From the NCBI GenBank assembly GCA_018378255.1, contig JAGZXV010000076.1, forward strand, positions 1 through 22,821: a stretch of DNA of 22,821 nucleotides. The letters are read 5' to 3'. Below are positions 1-7,137 of the stretch, one piece after another. How positions within the stretch are numbered: the first letter of the stretch is position 1; each line of letters starts with the position of its first letter. The notes under the pieces were generated by a model. That model did no database searches. It saw only the letters and a list, made by a program, of their open reading frames with translations, and was not told the origin of the DNA. This stretch comes from Clostridiaceae bacterium (GTDB lineage Bacteria; Bacillota; Clostridia; Lachnospirales; Lachnospiraceae). The position numbers and the translations under genes are program-made.

Positions 1-32
1 GGTACGCTCATTCGGGCGTACCCCTATTTTTT
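1..32 (+). terminator. Rho-independent terminator of a gene left of the window
   Basis: A 9-bp stem (1-9 with 14-22, one T-G wobble) closes an ATTC tetraloop and is followed by CCTATTTTTT at 23-32, the classic order for an intrinsic terminator read rightwards. It would end a plus-strand gene lying outside the window and converging on the eda operon. The same hairpin could also serve the leftward operon, but its downstream tract lies beyond the window edge. Confidence 0.65.
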
Positions 33-60
33 CGCACTGGGGATCTTAGGATGAAGGGGA

Positions 61-693
61 TTAGTGTGCTGTTTGGAGCGGGGATAGAAAATTTGTTAAG
101 TATTCGGCAGCGGTGGTCCAGTTTTTAGTGGTGATGTAATCTTTGGGGAAGAGGCTGCTGCCGATTCCCACACCGATGTAGCCCTGATTGAGAAAGGTAT
201 GGATGTTTGCAGGGCTGACCCCGCCTACGGCAATGTAATCGGTATCAGGAAAAGGGCCCTTCAGGTTTTTTATGTAGTTTGGGGGCATACAGGAGGCGGG
301 GAAGAGTTTTAGGAGGCGGCAGCCGTATTTCATGGATAGAGCTGTGTCTGAGGGGGTCATGACGCCGGGGATTATGGGGATGGAGAGCTGAAGACAGTAG
401 TTAAGGGTTTCTTCAGACGTGGAAGGAGTCAGGAAGAAGCGGGCGCCGGCCGAAAATGCGTTATGGCAGTCTTTGAGTGTGAGTACGGTTCCGGCGCCGA
501 TTATGGCGTCTTCCGGAAGGCTGTTTCGAAGAATGCCGATCTGACGGGAGGCATGATCCGTGTTCATAGCCACTTCGAACAGGCGGATTCCGCCCTGATA
601 GGCAGCACCGGCGTAGTCCTCAAGGATTTCGTCGGGGATATTTCTTAAAATCGCACAGACAGGTTTTTTCTTTATCAAATCTATCATATTCAT
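61..693 (-). CDS. eda: KDPG/KHG aldolase (2-dehydro-3-deoxy-phosphogluconate aldolase)
   Basis: Class I aldolase that cleaves 2-keto-3-deoxy-6-phosphogluconate into pyruvate and glyceraldehyde-3-phosphate in the cytoplasm. The Schiff-base lysine lies in the family motif KLFPA (K129 from the start used here), the general-base glutamate in FEVAMNT (E40), and GAGTV and GVGIGSSL complete the TIM-barrel phosphate site. At 210 residues it is normal length. I place the start at the ATG at 693 because AAAGGA sits 6 nt before it. An upstream in-frame ATG at 708 overlaps the kinase stop as ATGA but has no ribosome site of its own; using it would add five residues (MKGNT). It is the last gene of a leftward operon behind a kinase and a UxaA-type dehydratase, which fixes its role as the final step of 2-keto-3-deoxygluconate breakdown. 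The family also handles 4-hydroxy-2-oxoglutarate, so strict specificity is inferred from context. Confidence 0.93.
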   Translation of the reverse strand: MNMIDLIKKKPVCAILRNIPDEILEDYAGAAYQGGIRLFEVAMNTDHASRQIGILRNSLPEDAIIGAGTVLTLKDCHNAFSAGARFFLTPSTSEETLNYCLQLSIPIIPGVMTPSDTALSMKYGCRLLKLFPASCMPPNYIKNLKGPFPDTDYIAVGGVSPANIHTFLNQGYIGVGIGSSLFPKDYITTKNWTTAAEYLTNFLSPLQTAH

Positions 694-704
694 AGTATTT
701 CCTT

Positions 705-1655
705 TCATCGTAATATATCAGAAACGTTATTCATTATGGAATTCATCATCGCCAGAGTGGGATAACCTTCGGTATCACCATAGGTTTCCGTGGCGAGAGC
801 GCCTGCAGCCGCGCCCATACGCCCGCATTCCGAAAGCTGTCTGCCTTCCAGGAGGCCGCAGAGAAATGCGGAATTAAACGCATCTCCGGCTCCTATGGGG
901 TCTATGCAGCAGCAGGGATGGGGCGAAATGGGGATGAGCTGGTTATGATCCGCCGCAAAAGCGCCGTTCTTCCCATCTTTAATGGCAATATATTTTGCGC
1001 TTCCGTTAGTGAACAGATAATCTGCCAGACGGGGAAGATCAGTGGTGGAAAACAGCATTTCTGCCTCGGAAAGCCCCATCAGCACAATATCGGCCTGGAG
1101 GATGAGTTCTATGATCAGTTGGGTATAATCTCTGTTCTTCCACAGCTTTTTTCTGATATTCGGATCAAAACTAAACAGCGTGCCATGTTTTTTTGCAGCA
1201 GAAACACAGGAATATACAGCTTCCCGACAGCTTTTGCCCAGTATGGGGGTGATTCCCGTGGTGTGAAAAATTCTGGCAGTCTGGACTGCGGAGGCGGGCA
1301 CTATGTCTTGGGGCATATGGCTGGCCGCTGAGTTTTCCCTGTAATAGAAAACGGAAGTTTCGCCGGCGGTTCTAATCTGTTTAAACATGAGGCCGGTATG
1401 ATGTTCCTGGTCGAAGTGGACATAGCTGGTGTCCACACCTTCCCCCCGGATGGAGTTTTCTATAAAATGCCCGAACTCATCTTCGCCTAAGGCGCTGACC
1501 CATGAGGCGGAATGCCCCAGTTTGGACACGCCTACAGCCAGGTTGCTTTCCGCTCCCGCAATCCTGCTTTCAAAGTTTCGTATGTACCGGAGAGGTCCTT
1601 GGGAGGCCGGCGCAAATGAAATCATGGTTTCACCAAGTGTTATAATTTCAGCCAT
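705..1655 (-). CDS. kdgK: PfkB-family sugar kinase, probable 2-keto-3-deoxygluconate kinase
   Basis: Predicted to phosphorylate 2-keto-3-deoxygluconate with ATP to give the substrate of the neighbouring aldolase. The ribokinase/PfkB fold is recognisable from GETMISF near the N-terminus, the sugar-binding GAESNLAVGVSKLG segment, and the C-terminal signature DPIGAGDAFNSAF that carries the anion hole and catalytic aspartate. The length of 316 residues matches the family. Its start has an excellent ribosome site (GGAGG, 7 nt spacing) that overlaps the stop codon of the dehydratase upstream. The stop overlaps the longer eda start by ATGA, so the three genes form a tight operon. PfkB kinases are hard to tell apart by sequence alone; the 2-keto-3-deoxygluconate assignment rests on the neighbours. 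Fructokinase or ribokinase would be the fallback. Confidence 0.87.
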   Translation of the reverse strand: MAEIITLGETMISFAPASQGPLRYIRNFESRIAGAESNLAVGVSKLGHSASWVSALGEDEFGHFIENSIRGEGVDTSYVHFDQEHHTGLMFKQIRTAGETSVFYYRENSAASHMPQDIVPASAVQTARIFHTTGITPILGKSCREAVYSCVSAAKKHGTLFSFDPNIRKKLWKNRDYTQLIIELILQADIVLMGLSEAEMLFSTTDLPRLADYLFTNGSAKYIAIKDGKNGAFAADHNQLIPISPHPCCCIDPIGAGDAFNSAFLCGLLEGRQLSECGRMGAAAGALATETYGDTEGYPTLAMMNSIMNNVSDILR

Positions 1656-1666
1656 AGCAGAGCCTC

Positions 1667-3163
1667 CTACATCAGAATTCCATCTTTAAAGATGGAAATA
1701 TCACGGTAGCCGTATAACTCGCTTTTTGTTCTGGCCTGCCCGGAAGCCGCTTTTAAGAGATACCGGAAAAGCTGTTCCCTTTCCTTCTCAAAAGAGGAGC
1801 CTTCTAAAAGGGAGCCGGCATTAAAATCGATCCATCCCTGTTTTCGGGCAGCCAGACCGGAATTGGATGAAATCTTAACAGTGGGAACCGGAGCGCCGAA
1901 CGGATTGCCGCCTCCTGTAGTAAAAAGAATGAGATTGCATCCGCTGGCTGTCAGATTGGTACAGGAAACCGCATCGTTTCCAGAGCCGTTTAACAGGTTT
2001 AATCCTTTATGCAGAGGGTAATCACCATAAGAGAGTACGTCCGTTACCAAAGAGGCGCCGCCTTTTTGGATACAGCCTAAAGATTTTTCCTCCAAAGTGG
2101 TGATGCCGCCTTTTTTATTGCCCGGACACGGATTTTCATAAATAGGCTGGTGATAGCGCATAAAGTAGGATTTAAAGCCATTGATGAGGGATACGGTCTT
2201 ATGAAAGACCTCTTCGGAAACAGCCCGGTTCATCAATTCCTGCTCCGCCCCGAACATTTCGGGAACTTCCGTTAAAAGGCAGGTTCCTCCCTTTTGAATG
2301 ACCAGATCCGCGATCTGTCCGCACAAAGGATTGGCGGTGACGCCCGAAAATGCATCTGAACTGCCGCATTTGAAACCGAGCTGAAGTTTGCTTAGGGGCA
2401 GAGGCGTCCGCCTGGTCCGGGATGCGTAACGGGTCAGTTCATCTAAAAGTTTTAACCCTTCTTCATATTCGTCGCCACAGTTCTGAGTGACTAAGAATTT
2501 CACCCGTTCAGGGTTATAGGTTCCCAAAACAGGCAGAAAATTATCCAAATTATTATTTTCACATCCCAGACTGACCACTAAGACAGCTCCCGCATTGGGA
2601 TGGCTGATTAAGCCGCGCAGCAGTTTCTGAGTGGTTAAATGATCTTCTCCAAGCTGGCTGCAGCCGGAGTTATGGGGAAAGGAAAAGATGCCGTCCACGC
2701 GGTTTCCATACAATGCCCGGGCCTTTTCTTCCAGGATACGGACCGTCCGGTTTACACAGCCGACGGTGGGAATGATCCAGACTTCGTTGCGAGTACCCGC
2801 CCGTCCATCCGGCCTCAGATATCCGTCAAAAGTATCGGGAAGGCCGGGAAATGGTTCTGATGATATGGTGGCAGGGGTGTAACGGTATTCCAGGATACTG
2901 CCTAAGCCTGTGCGCAGATTGTGGGAATGCACGTGATCTCCCGGCTCTATGGTCTTTTGTGCGATGCCGATAGGGGCCCCGTATTTAACCACAGTTTTTC
3001 CTTTTTCTATCCGGGCCAGCGCAACCTTATGAGCTTTTGGTATTGGAGAAGAGACACAGACCTCCTGTCCGGCAATTGTGTATCTTTGATTCGGATACAA
3101 ATCAGCCAGTGCTACGGCTACATTATCTTTTGGATGGATTCTTACTAATATTTCAGGGTGCAT
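1667..3163 (-). CDS. uxaA: UxaA-family dehydratase (altronate dehydratase), full-length fused form
   Basis: Probable metal-dependent dehydratase turning an aldonic acid such as D-altronate into 2-keto-3-deoxygluconate. Residues 1-95 form the small SAF-like domain (ending HSHNL, 79-83). Residues about 110-490 are the large catalytic domain with HNSGC (H164-C168), HPNAGAVLVV plus GCE (C201), KCGSSD (C266), a GGITTLEEKS segment and DFNAGSLLEG. All hallmark blocks are intact, and 498 residues is very close to E. coli UxaA. The start is the ATG at 3163 with AAAGGA upstream. It heads the leftward operon and faces the ABC-transporter operon across a 411-bp control region. Galactarate dehydratase (GarD) is the closest alternative, but GarD products do not feed directly into a kinase/KDPG-aldolase pair, so altronate or a similar aldonate is favoured. 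The downstream kinase and aldolase complete the route to pyruvate. Confidence 0.88.
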   Translation of the reverse strand: MHPEILVRIHPKDNVAVALADLYPNQRYTIAGQEVCVSSPIPKAHKVALARIEKGKTVVKYGAPIGIAQKTIEPGDHVHSHNLRTGLGSILEYRYTPATISSEPFPGLPDTFDGYLRPDGRAGTRNEVWIIPTVGCVNRTVRILEEKARALYGNRVDGIFSFPHNSGCSQLGEDHLTTQKLLRGLISHPNAGAVLVVSLGCENNNLDNFLPVLGTYNPERVKFLVTQNCGDEYEEGLKLLDELTRYASRTRRTPLPLSKLQLGFKCGSSDAFSGVTANPLCGQIADLVIQKGGTCLLTEVPEMFGAEQELMNRAVSEEVFHKTVSLINGFKSYFMRYHQPIYENPCPGNKKGGITTLEEKSLGCIQKGGASLVTDVLSYGDYPLHKGLNLLNGSGNDAVSCTNLTASGCNLILFTTGGGNPFGAPVPTVKISSNSGLAARKQGWIDFNAGSLLEGSSFEKEREQLFRYLLKAASGQARTKSELYGYRDISIFKDGILM

Positions 3164-3282
3164 TGATCACAGTCCTTTCTTTTTATGGATATAGAAAACA
3201 GAAAGGGATAAATATGCATATAAATTTTAATCAGTCAGGGAAATGGAATAAGACATTATCAGATTTAAATGGATTTGCTTAT

Positions 3283-3311
3283 ACTGTATCACGGTTTTTG
3301 CAAAACTACAA
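3283..3311 (-). promoter_or_regulatory. Possible promoter of the leftward uxaA-kdgK-eda operon
   Basis: Read on the minus strand, TTGTAG (3311-3306) and TACAGT (3288-3283) are separated by 17 bp, giving a leader of roughly 115 nt before the ATG at 3163. Both hexamers are imperfect matches to the sigma-A consensus, and other AT-rich alternatives exist nearby, so this is only the best of several candidates. Confidence 0.3.
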
Positions 3312-3389
3312 TCCCCAAAATAATATATGGAAAATACTGTAAAATATATTTTTTTCTGAAAAAACCAAAAAGAACCAAAGAACCTATTT

Positions 3390-3419
3390 TTGTCTAATGA
3401 ATTGTGCATAATGTACAAT
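3390..3419 (+). promoter_or_regulatory. Candidate sigma-A promoter of the ABC-transporter operon
   Basis: TTGTCT at 3390-3395 and TACAAT at 3414-3419 are separated by 18 bp, a reasonable sigma-A promoter with a strong -10 element. Transcription would begin near 3426. The 19-bp palindrome at 3401-3419 covers the spacer and the whole -10 box, the position expected for a repressor site. Confidence 0.5.
3401..3419. promoter_or_regulatory. Operator-like 19-bp palindrome
   Basis: Arms ATTGTGCAT and ATGTACAAT flank a single central A and are inverted copies with one mismatched pair. The half-site TTGTAC/TTGTGC resembles the TTGTAC half-site of AraR, the prototype of GntR-headed repressors with a LacI-type sensor, although AraR half-sites abut while these are 5 bp apart. 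A regulator of exactly that architecture is encoded in the same locus (10159-11313). The assignment is an inference from position and symmetry. Confidence 0.5.
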
Positions 3420-3574
3420 ATAAGACGAAATAAAAACTGGATTATGACGAATATTTCAAAAAATATTGATTTCTAAAAACCACTAAATTATCATTAGGAC
3501 AGGGATAAGATACATGTTGCATATAGGTAGTCAGTTGAAAATGGATTTATTTTCAGGAGAAAGGAGTATTCTTT

Positions 3575-5092
3575 TTGGACCAGAATGTGATTTTAGAGGT
3601 CAAAGGCATCAGCAAATATTTTCCCGGAGTCCAGGCGCTGGGAGGCGTTGATCTGGATATAAAAAGGGGGGAAGTCCATTCAATTGTAGGTGAAAACGGT
3701 GCGGGTAAATCCACGCTCATGAAAGTCCTCACAGGAGTCTACAAACGGGATGAGGGGGAGTATTATTTTGAAGGAAAACCGGCTGTGTTTCAAAACATAC
3801 ATCAGTCCATAGAGATGGGGATCAGCTGTATTTATCAGGAACTGACCATCGTGCCCATGCTGGATGTGGCAAGAAACCTGTTTTTAGGAAATCTTCCGGT
3901 CAACCGGTATGGTTTTGTGGACTACAAAAAGCTGTACAGGGACGCTCAGGAGGTATTAAACCTTCTGGGATTGGATTTATCGCCAAAGACGATTGCCAAA
4001 GACCTCTCCGTAGCCCAGCATCAGATGATTGAAATCGGCCGGGCGGTTTCCAGGAAAGCAAAGGTAATTATTATGGACGAGCCTACGTCATCCCTTACGG
4101 ATAATGAAACGGCAGTCCTTTTCCGGGTGATTCATTCTTTAAAAGAAAAGGGGATCGGAATTTTCTATATATCTCATAAGCTGGAGGAAATAACACAGAT
4201 ATCCGACAGGATATCCGTATTCCGCGACGGAAAAAAGATCATAACCTTTCCCAATGACCGCAATGTGAGCCAGGACATGATAATCGGTCACATGATAGGC
4301 AGGAAAATTGAAAACTATTATAACAAGCAGAAAGTGGAAATAGGCGAAGCTGCCCTAAAAGTTAAGGGCCTGACGAGAAAAGGTGTATTTGAAGATATCA
4401 GCTTTCAGGTGAGAAGTGGCGAAGTATTAGGGTTTTTCGGACTTGTGGGCGCAGGGCGTTCAGAGGTTATGACCGCGCTTATGGGAATCGAGAAGCTGGA
4501 TGCAGGAGAAATTTATATTGACGGAAAGAAGAGAAAGTTGAATTCACCAGCAGATGCTATCAGGGCAGGAATCGGTTTTGTGCCGGAGGACAGAAGACAG
4601 CAGGGGCTGATCCTGCGCCTGAGCGTTAAGTTTAATGCGATGATTGTTAAGATGAATGAAACCGCCAGATTCGGAATTACCAGGGATCGGGAAGAGAGCA
4701 GGATCGCCAATGAATTTAAAGAATATCTGGATATAAAAACCCCAAGCCTTGGAAAAACCGTGGGAGATTTGTCAGGTGGAAACCAGCAGAAGGTTGTAAT
4801 CGCAAAATGGCTGATGATGAGCCCGAAAATTCTGATTTTGGATGAGCCCACAAGGGGAATTGATGTGGGAGCGAAAACGGAAATCTACCGCCTGATTAAC
4901 GAACTGGCTGCAAAAGGGGTGGCTGTAATCGTCATTTCGTCTGAACTTCCGGAAGCACTGGGATTGAGCGACAGGATTATTACCATGTCTGAGGGGCATA
5001 TGACCGGAGATTTGGATATTGAAAAATGCAGCAGCAAGACTGTAATGGAAGCGGCGCTGGGAGGTAGAAAAAATGAACGGGAAAGGGCTTGA
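3575..5092 (+). CDS. CUT2-family sugar ABC transporter, ATP-binding protein (RbsA/MglA type)
   Basis: Energises uptake of a monosaccharide or sugar acid. It is the tandem two-ATPase protein typical of ribose/galactose importers. The first half carries Walker A GENGAGKST (39-47), the usual degenerate signature LSVAQHQ and Walker B IIMDEPTSSLT. The second half has a degenerate Walker A GLVGAGRSE, an intact LSGGNQQ signature and LILDEPTRGIDVG. At 505 residues it is family length. The start is TTG at 3575: AAGGAG ends 8 nt before it and no ATG gives a better fit. The stop lies 20 nt inside the first permease gene, indicating translational coupling. It is the first gene of the rightward operon, directly behind the operator-like palindrome. 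Substrate cannot be read from the ATPase; dehydratase, kinase and aldolase neighbours point to a sugar acid. Confidence 0.94.
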   Translation: MDQNVILEVKGISKYFPGVQALGGVDLDIKRGEVHSIVGENGAGKSTLMKVLTGVYKRDEGEYYFEGKPAVFQNIHQSIEMGISCIYQELTIVPMLDVARNLFLGNLPVNRYGFVDYKKLYRDAQEVLNLLGLDLSPKTIAKDLSVAQHQMIEIGRAVSRKAKVIIMDEPTSSLTDNETAVLFRVIHSLKEKGIGIFYISHKLEEITQISDRISVFRDGKKIITFPNDRNVSQDMIIGHMIGRKIENYYNKQKVEIGEAALKVKGLTRKGVFEDISFQVRSGEVLGFFGLVGAGRSEVMTALMGIEKLDAGEIYIDGKKRKLNSPADAIRAGIGFVPEDRRQQGLILRLSVKFNAMIVKMNETARFGITRDREESRIANEFKEYLDIKTPSLGKTVGDLSGGNQQKVVIAKWLMMSPKILILDEPTRGIDVGAKTEIYRLINELAAKGVAVIVISSELPEALGLSDRIITMSEGHMTGDLDIEKCSSKTVMEAALGGRKNERERA

Positions 5093-6086
5093 AAAAATTG
5101 ATTGGGCAAAAAATATCCGCTTAATTGTACTGTTGGGGGGAATTGTGATTCTCCTGGCTGCTCAGTGCATCCACAGCCCGGCAATCTTAAAGAGCGGTGC
5201 TTCCGCCTATAATTATATGATAAAAATAGTCCTGGCAGTAGGAAGTACGGCGCTGATTGCCAGTGGAGTGACCTTTGTGATTATCAGCGGAAATAATGAT
5301 TTATCCACCGGATGCATGATGCAGTTCGCGGCTTCCATCGCCTGTGTGGTGAGCAATAAATGCTTTGGTCTGTTTGATGAAAATATGGTTTCCACCATTT
5401 CCATACTCACCCCGGTAGCGGTCTGCATTGGCCTGGGCCTGGTGAATGGGATTTTGGTGGGGATATGCGGTCTCAATGCATTTGTCTGTACGCTTGGAAT
5501 GGCATATATCATCCAGTCCATCCATGTACTGTATAACGGCGGCGGTACGGTTTATCCAAAAAGCCTTACTGCATTCCGGTTTATCGGGAAAGGCAGGATT
5601 GGAGGAATCATACCCTTCCCCATTGTGTTCATCACGCTTGTATTTCTGATACTGGGATTTATTTTACATAAAACCACCATTGGAAGAAAGGTGTACGCTG
5701 TGGGCGGCAACCCGACAGCTTCCCGTTTTTCCGGCATAGACTCCAAACGGATGATCGTGTTTGTCTATATGGTTTCAGGGATGATGTCAGGAATAGCAGG
5801 AGTATTCCTTGCGTCCTACACGGAATCGGGAGATATGCTGATGGGCGTAGGCAAAGAATTTGATGCTATTGTGGCGGTCGTGCTGGGAGGCGCACTGCTG
5901 ACCGGAGGTGCGGGCGGCATGATCGGAACCGTTTTGGGATCTTTGTTCCTTGGAGTCCTGGCATTGTTTTATGTCCAGTTTAATGTGAACATCAACGTTC
6001 AGTGGGTTATCCGCGGCGCCCTGATGCTGGGAGTGATCCTGATGAACGGGCTGATCGATAAAAAGCAGGGAGGGAAGAAATCATGA
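5073..6086 (+). CDS. CUT2-family sugar ABC transporter permease 1 (RbsC type)
   Basis: Integral membrane subunit of the importer. The 337-residue chain is almost continuously hydrophobic after a short charged N-terminus, as expected for the 8-10 helix BPD_transp_2 fold. It contains the conserved cytoplasmic loop GGNPTASRFSGID that contacts the ATPase, followed by the small-residue helix YMVSGMMSGIAGVF and the glycine-rich VVLGGALLTGGAGG segment. The ATG at 5073 has GGGAGGT upstream and lies inside the end of the ATPase gene; the stop overlaps the next permease by ATGA. It is clearly different in sequence from the second permease, so the pair probably forms a heterodimer, as in the E. coli YtfT/YjfF galactofuranose importer. 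Confident in class, not in substrate. Confidence 0.93.
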   Translation: MNGKGLEKIDWAKNIRLIVLLGGIVILLAAQCIHSPAILKSGASAYNYMIKIVLAVGSTALIASGVTFVIISGNNDLSTGCMMQFAASIACVVSNKCFGLFDENMVSTISILTPVAVCIGLGLVNGILVGICGLNAFVCTLGMAYIIQSIHVLYNGGGTVYPKSLTAFRFIGKGRIGGIIPFPIVFITLVFLILGFILHKTTIGRKVYAVGGNPTASRFSGIDSKRMIVFVYMVSGMMSGIAGVFLASYTESGDMLMGVGKEFDAIVAVVLGGALLTGGAGGMIGTVLGSLFLGVLALFYVQFNVNINVQWVIRGALMLGVILMNGLIDKKQGGKKS

Positions 6087-7060
6087 AGCAAAACCAACTC
6101 TCCTTTAAAGAAGCAGGCAATTTTTTGATGCGGAATTGTGTTTATATTATCTGTATATTGCTGCTGATTGTACCCAGCTTTTTTTCAAAGACTTATCTGT
6201 CCCCGGCTTCTCTTACCACATTGAGCAAAAATGTCTCCGTTTGGGGGATTATGGCTATTGGAGTATCCTTTGTCATGCTTCTCGGCTGCAATGACCTTTC
6301 CATAGGAATGATCGTATCCATGCTCACTGTGATCGGGGTGATCACATCCAATCATATCGGGCTGGTCCCCGCGGTGGCGTTCATCCTGACGGGCGGTATC
6401 CTGGCGGGAGTTTTCAATGGATTGATCGTAGGAAAGCTGGGCATGAACCCATTTATCGCCACGCTGGGAAGCCAGATGGTGTTTAAAGGGGTAGGACTGG
6501 TGGTCAGCGGCGGCCAACCGGTATTCAGCTATAATAAAACGCTGGCGGGCCTATATGATATGGAACTTATAAATCTGGGATTTATAAGCATCACCCTGCC
6601 CTTTGCCACTCTGATTGTTGTCCTGGCGGCAGCCGGCATTCTGCTCAAATACACCAAATTCGGCCAGAGCGTATACGTGGTAGGCGGCAATAAAGAGGCG
6701 GCGGCCCTGTCGGGAATCGACACCACAAGGGTTACGGTGATCTGTTATATCATATCGGGGCTGTGCGGCGCGGTTACCTCTCTGTTCATCATAGCGCTGA
6801 ACTCAGCGGGCAATGGGGCAGTTGGAGAGAGATATTCCCTTCAGACTGTGGCTGCTTGTGTGCTGGGCGGACTTGCCATGACGGGCGGATACGGCAACGC
6901 ATTCAGGGCATTCCTTGGGGTTTGCGCGATGCAGCTGATCCAGAAAGTGCTGTATCAGGTGGATGCGTCCCTGGCGAACCTTCAGATCGGTATTATCGGA
7001 ATCATACTGGTTCTGTTCCTTCTATTCAACAAGGCATCTATTGAAAAGAATAAAGATTGA
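6083..7060 (+). CDS. CUT2-family sugar ABC transporter permease 2 (RbsC type)
   Basis: Second integral membrane subunit of the same importer, 325 residues and strongly hydrophobic. It keeps the family loop GGNKEAAALSGID and the C-terminal CVLGGLAMTGGYGN segment. It starts within the stop of permease 1 (ATGA overlap) with GGGAGGG upstream, so the two are made in equal amounts. Its N-terminal region (NFLMRNCVYIICILLLIVPS) differs from permease 1, consistent with an old duplication rather than a recent one. The gene is followed by a 77-nt gap that can form a pseudoknot before the binding-protein gene. Together with the ATPase it forms a complete translocator. Confidence 0.93.
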   Translation: MKQNQLSFKEAGNFLMRNCVYIICILLLIVPSFFSKTYLSPASLTTLSKNVSVWGIMAIGVSFVMLLGCNDLSIGMIVSMLTVIGVITSNHIGLVPAVAFILTGGILAGVFNGLIVGKLGMNPFIATLGSQMVFKGVGLVVSGGQPVFSYNKTLAGLYDMELINLGFISITLPFATLIVVLAAAGILLKYTKFGQSVYVVGGNKEAAALSGIDTTRVTVICYIISGLCGAVTSLFIIALNSAGNGAVGERYSLQTVAACVLGGLAMTGGYGNAFRAFLGVCAMQLIQKVLYQVDASLANLQIGIIGIILVLFLLFNKASIEKNKD

Positions 7061-7069
7061 TCATTACCC

Positions 7070-7120
7070 AGGTTTACGGTCGCGCTGCGCCGTGAACCTG
7101 AGGATAAACAACCGCAGCGC
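7070..7120 (+). promoter_or_regulatory. Candidate H-type RNA pseudoknot ahead of the binding-protein gene
   Basis: Stem 1 pairs 7070-7079 (AGGTTTACGG) with 7090-7099 (CCGTGAACCT), 10 bp with one G-U wobble. Eight bases of its 10-nt loop, GCGCTGCG at 7082-7089, are perfectly complementary to CGCAGCGC at 7113-7120, giving an 8-bp stem 2. Loop lengths (2, 0 and 13 nt) are ideal for coaxial stacking of an H-type pseudoknot. It ends 6 nt before the GAGGAG ribosome site (7127-7132) of the ATG at 7138. A role in raising binding-protein output, or a ligand-sensing switch, is inferred. Confidence 0.6.
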
Positions 7121-7137
7121 AGAAAAGAGGAGAAAGA

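Larger units (their letters stand above)
3164..3574. other. Divergent control region between the dehydratase and transporter operons
   Basis: This 411-bp AT-rich stretch contains no credible gene; the short open frames in it have no ribosome site. It holds the start regions of two divergent operons. On the plus strand I see a promoter overlapped by a palindrome (3390-3419). On the minus strand the best promoter match is TTGTAG at 3306-3311 and TACAGT at 3283-3288 with 17 bp between, which is weak. The 5' leader of the transporter operon would be about 150 nt and contains only an AT-rich 7-bp inverted repeat (AATATTT/AAATATT, within 3445-3470). I see no clear catabolite-repression (cre) site. 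Confidence 0.6.

Noticed and set aside
918..1331. Plus-strand open frame of 137 codons within the kinase gene
   Set aside because: Antisense to a clearly conserved PfkB kinase; no recognisable protein features.
3212..3221. Perfect palindrome ATATGCATAT in the control region
   Set aside because: Short, AT-rich and not aligned with a clear promoter; expected by chance in such sequence.
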